DNA of 64,000 nucleotides, taken from Muricea muricata (taxonomy: Eukaryota > Cnidaria > Anthozoa > Malacalcyonacea > Plexauridae). The notes below the pieces were generated by a model, which worked only from the letters and a program-made list of their open reading frames with translations, was not told the origin of the DNA and made no database searches. The translations under genes were made by a program, and so were the position numbers. Positions 14,040-29,800 of the stretch are shown here, in pieces; the stretch's first letter is position 1; every line of letters begins with the position of its first letter. The DNA lies in assembly GCA_963855995.1 (NCBI GenBank), contig OY979718.1, forward strand, positions 39,679,059 to 39,743,058. The letters are read 5' to 3'.

Positions 14040-16770
14040 TTGAATTAGCTGTATGTATTTCATAAATATTTATATGCGTGTATGTATATGCATCCTACAG
14101 AATAAACTCATCGCTCGCATTTATAACACCTTTGTGATATGGTGTAAAATACGTAATGATGGCAGTTCTTGCTTGTTTAAGCGTTAATATTTAGTCAGCT
14201 TTAATAAACAGTAATAGGAGATGGAAGTCGACGACATTTGCACACAATATAGTTTGGCCAGATATATTTTCTTCAGATGTGCATGCGGGTTCATACTTTT
14301 TTAGAAACTGCATGGGCTATTGAATAGAATCAGTACGGCCAGATTTTGTACCTGCATGTGTTGCAATGAAGAAAAACAACCAAAGAGCCGAATTTCAACA
14401 ACACAACATAATCACATAAAAAAACGAACTTATGAGATGACCGAAAATTAGTTCGGCAGGGACCTAATGCATGCTTGCATCTAATTAAAAAACAGTCAGC
14501 ATTTTAACGCCTTGTTTAAAAAATATAGCAAGCAAATACGACATATAATATGTATCTATATATTAATACACCATTCATTCGTAGAAAATAGATCAATATT
14601 TCCCGGCTAGGAATGAAAACATCTCTTTCTGTACGGCGCAAACGGGACGTTTTACTGACGTCAATTCTAGCTGGACTGATGATAATTTAAATAGCAGGTA
14701 GTTATAGCACAGTCAGTGTACATAGTTTTGTGAGTTATTTCTTGATAAATTGACTAAAATTGCCTTGTTGACAAACGGTTTGTTCAGAATGTTTAAGAAT
14801 TGAGATGTATATCATTCATTCTCACTCTTCTCATCTCAAACTGTACGTTATAAACGTACTTCTCTTCGCTGTTAAACACGACATGCATGTTCGAGTTCAA
14901 TTAATATATACATATAAGCTTGCTAACGCAAACATTGACTACACTAATTACACAATCGCCCGAATCAGTCTTGCGATGCTGATGAAACCTTCCACTTGGT
15001 TAGCGCCTTACTACACAAAAGTTTATTAGTAACTTTAAGTGACGGCGCCGCGCTAACAGGAGGAATTCATATTTAAACTAACTTTAAAACAACGAAGTAA
15101 TTATAATTGTATATGTAGCATGGAGATATTTACCGGAGTCCTTGAATTATTTCCGCTCAAACCAACGTTCCAGCGTCCAGTTTTCCCCATTTTTTTGGTA
15201 ATTCGATGATTATCAAAAACCTTTGCCAAATACCAGATCTAAGAAAACGTTTGATTAATGATGTATAATACGATTATTTCACTTGAAGCACCCGTTGTTG
15301 TGGAGTACACTACGAATAGAGATCAATAATTAATGTGAATTATCGGGCAATCTTTTCAACTTGCATACAGGCGCAACATTTCTGGTCTTTATACGCGGCC
15401 GCTTTTCGACAGTTATTTATTAATGATTAAAAGAAAATAAATTGAATCGAAAAATGGGATACGTTTCCATCATGAGGATTCTAGCATTCTTTTTGCACAT
15501 AAATACTTAACATAAGTTAAAATTTACTTGGATATAATGAACTGATTGCATGAATGTGTTTGGTAAATAGACTTCATGCATGCATCTCTACAGTACTTCG
15601 TGTACAGTTTAAAGTACAGTTTAAAAAAGATGAAAGGTCCGCCAATCGGCATATTACAAGGGCAAGTTAGACACAACTGCATGACGATATAAATAAGTTG
15701 ACATGCTGTATTTAAGTTTTCATTGCAAATTGTCGCATGGTATTTTGTGCCGCTTTAAACTGTCGTCCTCCAAAAAGGTCTTCACATGCAATCAACCGTG
15801 ATTCTTTGGTTTCATCTTCTGTAGTAACAGTTCAGCAGACACATAGAAAACCGACGATGAAATTCAGTGTGCATGTATACAGTTATGCTGAATGACAATA
15901 TTTCAAACACTATACAGCATCAACTAAATCCGCGAGTCCTACAATTCGGGCTACCTTGAACTCTTACCTATGGTTATACTTTCATCCACTAAATCTTGAT
16001 CACAGCATAGTCTGTACAGTTAACTCAAATATACGCGAGCTTTTACGATATACCTTCGTACTTTGTGTATGTTAAGCGAAGAATTACGGAATTTTCGATT
16101 GATCGGAAGGCGATTTTGTCGGAAATTTTGGAGGCACAACTCTAAAAACGACAACAATGTTTACGACGTTTTTAAGCGTTTTGTCGGAAAGAATAGCGGT
16201 TTTGACGTACATTGAAAAGCGTTGACGTTCTAGTTTAGAAAAGGTTGACTTCCGCTAAAATTGCAGAAGAAAACACTTCTCACTCTCCCACGTGATATTA
16301 ACTGCATTCAGTATGCATGGTGATACAAGGTTTATATCGAAAGCAAAACCTGCTACTTTAATTGACTGCAACTTGAGTTTTACGTGTTTTTAGATCTCTC
16401 ACTCACCCCATCCTGCCACCTTTAGCCATGCTGACTATATATGCTAACAATGATTTTTCTTAGTCCAACTCCAACTCTTCTTTCTATAAAAAACTTAACG
16501 AGTGATAAAATAGCATATCGAATATAAACAGTCACTTGAAATCACAACACTTCAGAACATGGAGATAATGCGATAAACTTACACCTGACAAACATGTTTT
16601 CCACGCTAGGCAGGATTAAGTCAAGTCAGGTTTTTCACATAGCTACATTTCTACATCAAATTACTATCCCGATAGCACGATTCATCTTAAATGTCGTAAT
16701 GTTATCTTGCCTAAAAGTCGTAAAGTTACATATGTAAACCTCAAATGTTTATATATACATCGAACTACAA
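14040..16770. other. intergenic, no gene seen
   Basis: No exon or RNA gene is supported. The longest frame, 74 codons at 14805-15029, shows no recognisable motif. Confidence 0.5.
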
Positions 16771-16776
16771 CTAAAA

Positions 16777-17447
16777 GACGGACCATTAAATTTTTGAGGG
16801 GAGGGTTGGGCAAATACCTAAAAAAAATTCGCGCACTGAAAAAATAAGGAGAAAAAATATCGTGCACAAATAAACAAATTTAAAAAAAATCAAGCAAGTT
16901 GTTTAAGGTCGCTGTTGTTAAATTGATATGATTATATTGGCGAAAATATCTTTGTATTATTAAATAGCTCACACTGAGTTTTTTAAAAGTGTTCTTTCAA
17001 CATTAGCCATTCCAGTGTAGCAAGTTATCAGTTATCAATGTTCATTACTGAACTACTTGTGTATAATTATAAGACAACATGAATATCAAAATGCATATAA
17101 AAAACAAATAAATGGAAAGACACAAAAGGCATAGTAATAATAAGTAATTTTAGCTTAAGTCAAGGCCAGTACATTCCACAACTTCTACGCCTTCTTCCGC
17201 ACCAGTGTATATCAACTTATTAATATCATTTCTGAACTGGTATATAATTTGATAGTGCAAAATGAATGGCAAAAATAAATGGAAAGATATATGTGGTATA
17301 ATAGAATTAAAAGGACATATGTGTGTGTTTGAACCTTGCAATGAAATGTGATAGAAAAAAAATCCAACCTGTTTAACTGGCACGAAAAAAAAACATGCAC
17401 AAAAAAAATTGCCCAAACCCCCCCTCAAAAATTTAATGGTCCGTCCC
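16777..17447. mobile_element. non-autonomous element with about 37 bp terminal inverted repeats
   Basis: The left end GACGGACCATTAAATTTTTG, continuing to GGGTTGGGCAA at about 16812, is mirrored by TTGCCCAAACCC from 17409 and CAAAAATTTAATGGTCCGTC ending near 17446. The 670 bp body has short frames only. Flanking CTAA occurs on both sides, but the exact duplication is uncertain. Confidence 0.7.
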
Positions 17448-17536
17448 TAATGCATTAATCTCATCTTTGTTGGCTGTCGTTTACTTAAGTACACTTCGAA
17501 ACTACATAATTGCATGACTAGAACACCGAACTTGAT

Positions 17537-17699
17537 CAGTGGCGTCGCCAGCGCGATAAGTGAGGGGGACATATTCATACATTCGTGTTCTGCCCAATTA
17601 ATTTCTTTTGAAGTCGACTCGATTTTAAAAGAAATTAATTGAGCAGAACACGAACATATGAATATGCTCCCCTCACTTATCGCGATGGCGACGCCACTG
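17537..17699. mobile_element. hAT-type MITE with exact 8 bp target duplication
   Basis: The element begins CAGTGGCGTCGCC and ends GGCGACGCCACTG. Its arms are complementary over nearly the whole length, with GATAAGTGAGGGG pairing with CCCCTCACTTATC. The 8 bp AACTTGAT occurs exactly at 17529-17536 and 17700-17707. CAGTG termini plus an 8 bp duplication are the hallmarks of the hAT superfamily. The 163 bp body cannot encode a transposase. Confidence 0.9.
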
Positions 17700-18255
17700 A
17701 ACTTGATCAGTCGGTGCAGTTTAACCCACAACGCGACAAAATAAGCTCATGCGGAGGGGTGGTGGCAACGCCAATGGGGACTAAATAAATTAATTAGGCC
17801 TTGACGCCTATCTTGAAAACAAGTCAGTCAAGCCCATGGAGAATGTCAAAGCTTCTGCATGCAGACGAAATTACTTATTGCAGGGTTCGTACATGTAAAC
17901 ACGAGCAAAATTCATGCAAGGACGTTCGAGGCAATATATTAGGTAATTCAAGGGCCAAATGAATTCTCAAACATAATGCTCTAACTGCACTTAAATGAAT
18001 TTGAAACAATTTTAGAAGTCATGAACTACCACAATTTAATTTTTGAATACCAATAAAAATGTGGAAAAACTAAAGCAAGACAGACGAATTCAAGGGCTTT
18101 CAAGCAGTTCTTTATAAATTCAAGAACTTTCCAGGCCTTGAATTTTTGTTTTCAAAAGTGAATTAGACCGGTACGTGGCAGTGGCGCAACGATCTAGGTA
18201 ACCATAAGACAATGAGATCTCGAGAGATACACTTAAGCTATTATTTAAACTATAC

Positions 18256-18498
18256 AGGGCGAGTAAAAAAAAAACTGATGCCCTTTCAAATTCAAATTAA
18301 CCGCAAATTCATTACGGTGAATTCCCATGGGTCTGTATTGTTGTCTTGTTTCTGACTTTGTCTTATTTCTGACAAATCTTGCAGGGCTACAATTATGCAT
18401 TTATTTTAGAGATTTATTTTTCATCACGTCTGTCAAATTGTAAGAATGCAATGATGCTAGTTAGAATTTCAATAGTATCAGGGTTTTTTACTCGCCCT
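18256..18498. mobile_element. MITE with AGGGCGAGTAAAAAA termini
   Basis: AGGGCGAGTAAAAAA at the left is matched by TTTTTTACTCGCCCT at the right, 243 bp apart. The body is AT-rich and non-coding. Target duplication not resolved. Confidence 0.65.
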
Positions 18499-18499
18499 T

Positions 18500-21724
<3,225 letters not shown>

Positions 21725-21738
21725 GACAGAGCGAAACG

Positions 21739-24069
21739 TATAATTGTGCAAAATACCTCAAAAACTTACCACTACAGTCTGTTTCATCCAAAGGGAATCT
21801 TCAGGTGGTAGACAAATTTCGAAAATGTGCGAGCTTCTTTTATGCTCAAGGCGGAAACGTGGGCGCGTGGGTGGTTGAATAGCATGCATTCCTTTCTTTG
21901 TTTAGGTTGTTTACCTGAAATCTGCTTTTGTGTTGGCAGGCCGAAACTATTTCCGATCTTTTGTTAAGCAAGCAATTGTTTTTTCCTTTCAAAATACTGA
22001 TTTTTTCCTCCAAACATAAATTACATCTTTTGGATCCTCCCGTGTAAGAAATAGACTTTTTTATTATGGACCATTTTATGGTGAAATCTGTTTTCTTTTG
22101 CTTTAAGTGCCAAACGTGTTTCGAAAGTTCCGTCTCGTTCGAATATTTTTTGTGTGTGAAAGATTTGATATGATTCCTGTATCGCTCTTTGAATGTGTTT
22201 GAGGTCATGCCAATGTAGTGCTTTGTGTCCTGTGTGTTGCCTGTCAAAATTGTTGCTTTGTATACAATGTCCTTACTCATGCACTTGTTCTGCAATGGGC
22301 ATGTGTGCTTGTTCCTACAGTTACAGTTCTCTGCGCTAATGTCTTGTGGTTGGCTTTTCCTAATTATGCGTGTGTTGTGACTTGTGATAATTGACTTAAC
22401 GTTGTTCATGCAGCTGTAACTGACCTTAACTGTGTTCCTATTGAAAATCTTGTGTAACTTGTTGCCTATTGGAAAGTGCGTGTCTACAAGCTTGAGGAAA
22501 CTGCGTGCGATGTTTGTCTTGACATTTTTGCTAAATGGAGGGTTAAACCAAATGATGTTGCGTTGCCTGTTCCTGCGTGGTTGCTGTGTTACATGTGGCA
22601 TATATTCCAGCTTGTGGCTGAAGTTGCTATGTCCTAGTGCGTTTTGATATGTTTGTACTGCATCGTCAAATACTTGTTTGTCAGATGACAGCGTTGAAAT
22701 GCGCTTGTTGATAGATGCTGGAAGTTGCCTTAAGATGCTGGGTGGGTGGTTAGAGTGCTTGTGTATGTATAACGGATCGTCATTGGGCTTCCTATAAGGT
22801 TTATATTTTCCGGTAGAAAGGTCGAATGTTACGTCTAGAAAGTTTACCACGTGTAAATTTGATTCTGCTGTTATTTTTAGGCCAAACTGTTCGAAAATTT
22901 TGTGTAGCTCTTTCCTGGTTTTGTCTGCCAAACGTGCTGATCTGTTTTTAATAACCGCCAAACCGTCATCTCTGTACAAGCCGATGTTTTTCTTGCCAAA
23001 CTTTTTTCCTAAATGGTTTAAGATGAAAAGACCTACTAGTTCGCAAATTTCTGCCCCGTCATAGCTACCCATGGTAACATCAAACAAATTGCTATTGTTG
23101 TTTTTGATCCACGGTCTTCCGTGATTGAAAAGGAGTGATTTCCTAGCGTGTTTTATTATAGAAATGTCTTCGTCCGAAATATCAGCCAAATTGGAGGCCC
23201 AAGATAGTGCTTGGTCCAGTAAATTTTCTGAAATTGACGGGTAAAAGTCGACTATGTCAAACGAAATAAAAGAATGCCTAGTTTTTTCCTCGATGCTGCC
23301 AAACCATTCTATGACGTTTTGCGTGTTTCTCCACTGGTTTACGTTCAAAATTGTCCGAAGTTTTGTGTTTAATCTGTCCAAAATTGATTTACTAATTTTT
23401 CCGGAATCGCTTTTTGCTGGGTTGATGAGCCGGCATTTTGGGTTGGTCTGAAAATTTTCCTTATGATCTTTGAGGGAAATAAAAGCTTCGCGTTTTTTCA
23501 TGCATTCAATCCGGTTGCCAATCGAAAGTTTATTTGCGATGTGGTTTAGTTCGTTGTTTATTTCCGAAATGTTTTCCTCAGATCCGTGTTTATATGTTTT
23601 TGTGATGTTGTCGTGCAAGAGCTTGTTGTATGTGTCGAGCGAGGTTTCATATATGTTCCTAGTTTTATCAGCGAAAACAAACATTTTGTCGGATAAATTG
23701 ATTTTCTTTAAGTCGTTTGCCAAAGTGTCTTGAAAATAGTCTTTTGTGTCTCGAAATTTAATGGTTTCTAGTAATTTTATAACGTCTTCTTCGAAAGGTT
23801 TCAGTTCCAAAACTGTGGGAGGTGTTTTGTTAGACGAAAGGCCGAAATTCCTAGTGTTTTCCTGACTTTTTTCTCCTTTTAGAAAGAAATGAGCTTTCCA
23901 TCTCATACGTTTTAGTACGCTTTCCGCTTTTTCAATCAAATTCCTCAAATAGTTGTCCCTTGATGGTATAGGGATGTTTTTCAGTGAATAGTCTAGTCGA
24001 AATTGCCTCATTTTAAGGTAGAAAATTAGATTTCGAAAACGAGAGTGCACAACCAATGTAGGGTGCGGA
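21739..24069 (-). mobile_element. Penelope-like retroelement, full-length coding copy
   Basis: The element lies between the two copies of a 54 bp direct repeat. Its 3' end (plus-strand TATAATTGTGCAAAATACC at 21739) faces a (TA)n tract. It includes a short 3' untranslated part and one open frame of 736 codons. Within the window its 3' 1,096 bp is repeated in inverted orientation at 24195-25290. Confidence 0.85.
21846..24056 (-). CDS. Penelope-like reverse transcriptase with C-terminal GIY-YIG endonuclease
   Basis: One uninterrupted 736-codon frame. The N-terminal third is helical with no named domain. The reverse transcriptase follows: an early block FISLKDHKENF with NPKCRLINPAK (about residues 195-220), the motif A block SFDIVDFYPSIS with its catalytic Asp (about 270), the MGSYDGAEICE block, and the motif C block YRDDG with the Asp pair (about 365). 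After a linker comes a cysteine cluster, CNCRNKHTCPLQNKC (about 580). A GIY-YIG-type nuclease follows, with YIGMTS, the KERYRNH arginine, an ETELSKHVW glutamate block and CNLCLEEK (about 600-690). Known elements of this group reverse-transcribe at a nicked target. All motif residues I can check are present, so the enzyme may be active or was until recently. The domain order (RT, then nuclease) is the usual one, not the permuted order of some clades. Confidence 0.9.
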   Translation of the reverse strand: MVVHSRFRNLIFYLKMRQFRLDYSLKNIPIPSRDNYLRNLIEKAESVLKRMRWKAHFFLKGEKSQENTRNFGLSSNKTPPTVLELKPFEEDVIKLLETIKFRDTKDYFQDTLANDLKKINLSDKMFVFADKTRNIYETSLDTYNKLLHDNITKTYKHGSEENISEINNELNHIANKLSIGNRIECMKKREAFISLKDHKENFQTNPKCRLINPAKSDSGKISKSILDRLNTKLRTILNVNQWRNTQNVIEWFGSIEEKTRHSFISFDIVDFYPSISENLLDQALSWASNLADISDEDISIIKHARKSLLFNHGRPWIKNNNSNLFDVTMGSYDGAEICELVGLFILNHLGKKFGKKNIGLYRDDGLAVIKNRSARLADKTRKELHKIFEQFGLKITAESNLHVVNFLDVTFDLSTGKYKPYRKPNDDPLYIHKHSNHPPSILRQLPASINKRISTLSSDKQVFDDAVQTYQNALGHSNFSHKLEYMPHVTQQPRRNRQRNIIWFNPPFSKNVKTNIARSFLKLVDTHFPIGNKLHKIFNRNTVKVSYSCMNNVKSIITSHNTRIIRKSQPQDISAENCNCRNKHTCPLQNKCMSKDIVYKATILTGNTQDTKHYIGMTSNTFKERYRNHIKSFTHKKYSNETELSKHVWHLKQKKTDFTIKWSIIKKSISYTGGSKRCNLCLEEKISILKGKNNCLLNKRSEIVSACQHKSRFQVNNLNKERNACYSTTHAPTFPP

Positions 24070-24123
24070 TATAATGTGCTAGTTTTGGTTAGCGAAATAC
24101 AAAAGAGTGCTCAATGACATATA
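24070..24123. repeat. 54 bp direct repeat, copy 2
   Basis: Identical to 21671-21724. It ends GACATATA, where the patchwork junction begins. Confidence 0.8.
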
Positions 24124-24194
24124 ACATTCGACCTTTACATTCGACCATATAACATTCGACCTGACATATAACATTCGACGCTCAATGACATATA
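24124..24194. other. patchwork junction of short repeated fragments
   Basis: About 70 bp composed almost wholly of two phrases in several rearranged copies. ACATTCGACC, four or more times, is the phrase found at the break in the Penelope-like coding sequence. GCTCAATGACATATA and its subfragments come from the end of the neighbouring 54 bp repeat. It joins the target side to the truncated inverted element copy. The pattern looks like repeated template switching between target DNA and element cDNA. Confidence 0.8.
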
Positions 24195-26093
<1,899 letters not shown>

Positions 26094-26822
26094 CCGGCTC
26101 GAATAATGTATTTTGGGGGGGGGAAGGGGGCTTAGAAAAACGGACAAATTTTGAAGCATATTAGTGTGCACAGGGCCTAAAGGCCGTTTTCTGCTAGACG
26201 GAATTTTGCGCGCGGAATGGAATTTTTCATTGTCTTTTTCTGCCTGATAGCTCACAGTAGGGCCCTGTTAGGGCTACTCAAATGTCATTACCATCATCCC
26301 GGCCAATCAGTTGCACTTTTTGGCCAATAATAACGCTACATATGAGCTTGCTGGTCACAGTCAGTTAATTACATGGCGCCATGTTGCACTGCTGAGTTCC
26401 GTGATTTCACCATTTCGCCTTATTTGATCAATTAATTTATGCACGTGCCTGGAATTTTTATCATCCTTGTGCACTTAGAAAATAATCGAAAAAGTAAGTG
26501 TTGCATGCTATTTAAAATTTTATTTTAAAATAAAAATGCTTTCACTATTCGGAATTACCTAATGCCATGAAAATCCTCTTACTTCGTATAATGTTTTGGG
26601 TCCATATTCTTTGTGTATGCTCTAAATCTACCAAACGATTTCTTAAATTTAACCAAGATTTACGTACTTTCGAATTTTCTCAGATACCTGCATCTACAAG
26701 GAACTATAATCAAAGTTATCTTTAGGGTGAATCATTGCTGACCTAATTGTTGTCATTAAAATGTCAACATTAAATTTGATAATAGAATAGGAATTTACAT
26801 TTTCATTAAATTTCATCTCTTT
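26094..26822. other. intergenic, 3' flank of the isomerase gene
   Basis: Non-coding. It contains a G-rich stretch near 26115-26130 and AT-rich sequence up to the stop codon of the minus-strand gene. I could not fix its polyadenylation site. Confidence 0.5.
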
Positions 26823-29800
26823 TCACTTTAGTGTTTGAAAATTTCTGCAGCGCTTTTTGACAGGAGATGCAGGATTGTCCGGGTCCTCAATGAGTTTGTT
26901 ATGTAAGTCCATCAAACCTTTGAAGTATTTGACAGTTTTCACCTTGAGCTCCATTGTCGCATCTTCATCACATACAAATATAGTGTGGTGATGTTGTTGA
27001 AATGCTGAGACAGTCCACATATGGTTAACACCATCTTCGATAGCCTTGTGCAAGGCGAACGCTTTGTGAACTCCAGTTATTAAAATCATTACCTGAAAAT
27101 TCATAACTTAGGATAAAAAGAATAAATCTGACGCTCCAAATGCGCAAAATTCAATGTAAAAAATTAAATATAGATTACAATGAAGAGACATGATAAATCC
27201 GAAAATGCATGGGGGTGGGGGTTCTGCATATTTACCTCCCGTGCATCCATGACGGTCGCTACGCCAACTGTAAGAGCCTGGGTTGGAACTTGGGCAATAT
27301 CACCACCGAAGAATCTTGCGTTTGCTACTATAGTTTCTTTTGCTAAAGTTTTAATTCTTGTTCGAGATGCAAGTGATGAGCCAGGTTCGTTAAAAGCAAC
27401 ATGCCCATCAGGACCGATACCTACATAAGTAAAGTAAAGGTTCCTCTTTTATGTGGCTAATGATCAGTGAGTAACGTACACGCATTTTTCACCTCTAATC
27501 CCTATGATCGTACTCTAATAACGTCAGGAATTCGAATTACTACTTTGATTTATCACGTATTTTGAGAGTGACTAACCGCTTGATTAATTTATACCTGGGA
27601 TAATTAACTTTCACCTGGGAGATGCATCATAATGATAAAATAGGGTATATGTATTAAATAACAAAGATGGGTTAAAGTTCCACATGTCACTTAAAGTAAC
27701 TTTGTTGACATGCGAAGAATAATATCTGAATATTACGCCATTGGTTTCATTAACGATCCAAAAAATAGAATATGTTGCTGGTGTTTCCCTGAGTGTATAT
27801 CCACACCGGGTAGGCCGAAGGATGTGTCTGGCCACAGATGGAATCAAATTTACGACCCATGTATGAAACATCGACCCAATGTTCCGCCAGGTATGTTCGA
27901 GAACGTGATATTTCGGAAAGGAGTCTCGTTCCCATGTAACTTTTCATAATGACGATAAAAAGTGCATGTGAAACGAAAAGTATTCGAACATAACGTGATC
28001 ATGTGAAAGACCTTTGAAACTGTATTGTGAAACTCATTAATAATTCATAAAGAAAACACAAAAGAAATCATGAGCGTGAAGGGGTCTGTATACTCTGATA
28101 CAGAAATCTGTTGATTTTCAAAACTTTTAACTTTCATTTTCTCGTCTTATATACGATGTATTTTCAAAATTACTTCGCAAACTGATTTATGAAATTGGAG
28201 AGTTTCACAAGCTATTTACAAAATTCGCGTCCGTGTTGTATCAGATATACAACTCTCGCCTTCGGCTTGAGTTTGTATATGCTAATACAACACGGCCGCT
28301 CATGTTGTAAATAATACATACAAGTTCTTTTGTATTTTTGTGCTCCAACAGTTCGTTGATGAGATGTTTCAGTTTGATTTTTTGTTTGCTCACGTTTATT
28401 ACGTCACAGTTCCATAATGAGTTTATGCACAATAGATTATGTTTTTATACATACGATTTGGAAAATAAATCGCATGATTATGTCATTCAAGACATAGATA
28501 ACTGGTATTCAAACAACTCATTATGCAAGGCATGACATAAAAAAGGAAAATGTATTACTCATCAACGAAGCACTTGAACACAAAAGTATAAAAGAACTTG
28601 TATCACATTATACTAACAATAAAAAATTCGTTCCATCGAAATTAGGAAGTAATTTGCATGGAAGGATAAAATTCACTACATCTTCCTGGGATTTAAGTTC
28701 TGTTGTAAGTATATGCCATAATCGTTTACGGAAATATTTTCAAAAGAAGAGCCTGCCAAAATACACAGACAGAATTTAAGTTCTCTTTTTCTCTTATAGA
28801 TCTTTACATTTTCACTAAATGATATACAAAAATTGCTGTTATAAATTCAAAACCATTTACCTCCTATAAACAAATCGACTCCACCAGCCTCAGTTATTTT
28901 CTTTTCATAGTTGTCACACTCAGATTGTAAGTCTTCAGCATTGCCATCTAGCAAGTGTGCATTCTTAGGATCTATATCAATATGCTTGAAGAAATTCTCC
29001 CACATAAAACTGTGGTAACTTTCAGGGTGATCTCGTGCCAGATCGACATATTCGTCCATGTTGAATGTTTTTACAAACTTGAAGGAAAGTTCACCAGCCT
29101 TATTAAATTCAATCAGTTTCTTATACATCCCCACTGGGGTTGAACCTAAAGAAAGAAAGTTTTTGATTGCAAAATGTTTCCTCAATCGTGACAATTAAGT
29201 AATACCACTTTATAAGCTTGTGTATGAGCTTTTAATACGTGTACATGTGCATTAAATTATGTGATTTAACTTTTGCTGTTATTACTTTCCCATGCACTAT
29301 CTACCTGACTCTACGGCTACGCTTCTACCTGCAACATTCTAGTCTAGCCTGTCCCCAGCTACCAATATTCCCATAACATAAAGGTTTTCTTAAAATTGTC
29401 AATGATCTATTCCAATCTAAAACTTGATCGTTTTCTTTTAATGCTGGGATATTTAAGAAATATACATATTAAATAAAATACTATTCCTTCGCATTCGGTT
29501 AATTCATGTTCTTCACGTTTAACAAAAATTACCAAACTGACACATGAAATTAACCTTATTTCTAGATATATGTAGCATATCTAGCAGTTCTTTTTGTTTT
29601 GCTTCTCGGAAGTTAGAGCTTCAAGATTCAATTAAGCTTTTTTACACATATTTCATATTTACATTATTGACACTCCCCTGAAGGGGCTTTTCAGTGACAA
29701 ATTATAAATCACTTTACGAATATTATTATAACATTAACAAAACAATCTTAAACATAAAAAAAAACAGATAACGTACATACAATAACAATAACAACAACAA

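Noticed and set aside
27710-27949. 79-codon plus-strand frame with several Cys residues in isomerase intron 2
   Set aside because: No recognisable domain, no splice support, and an overlapping open frame on the other strand.
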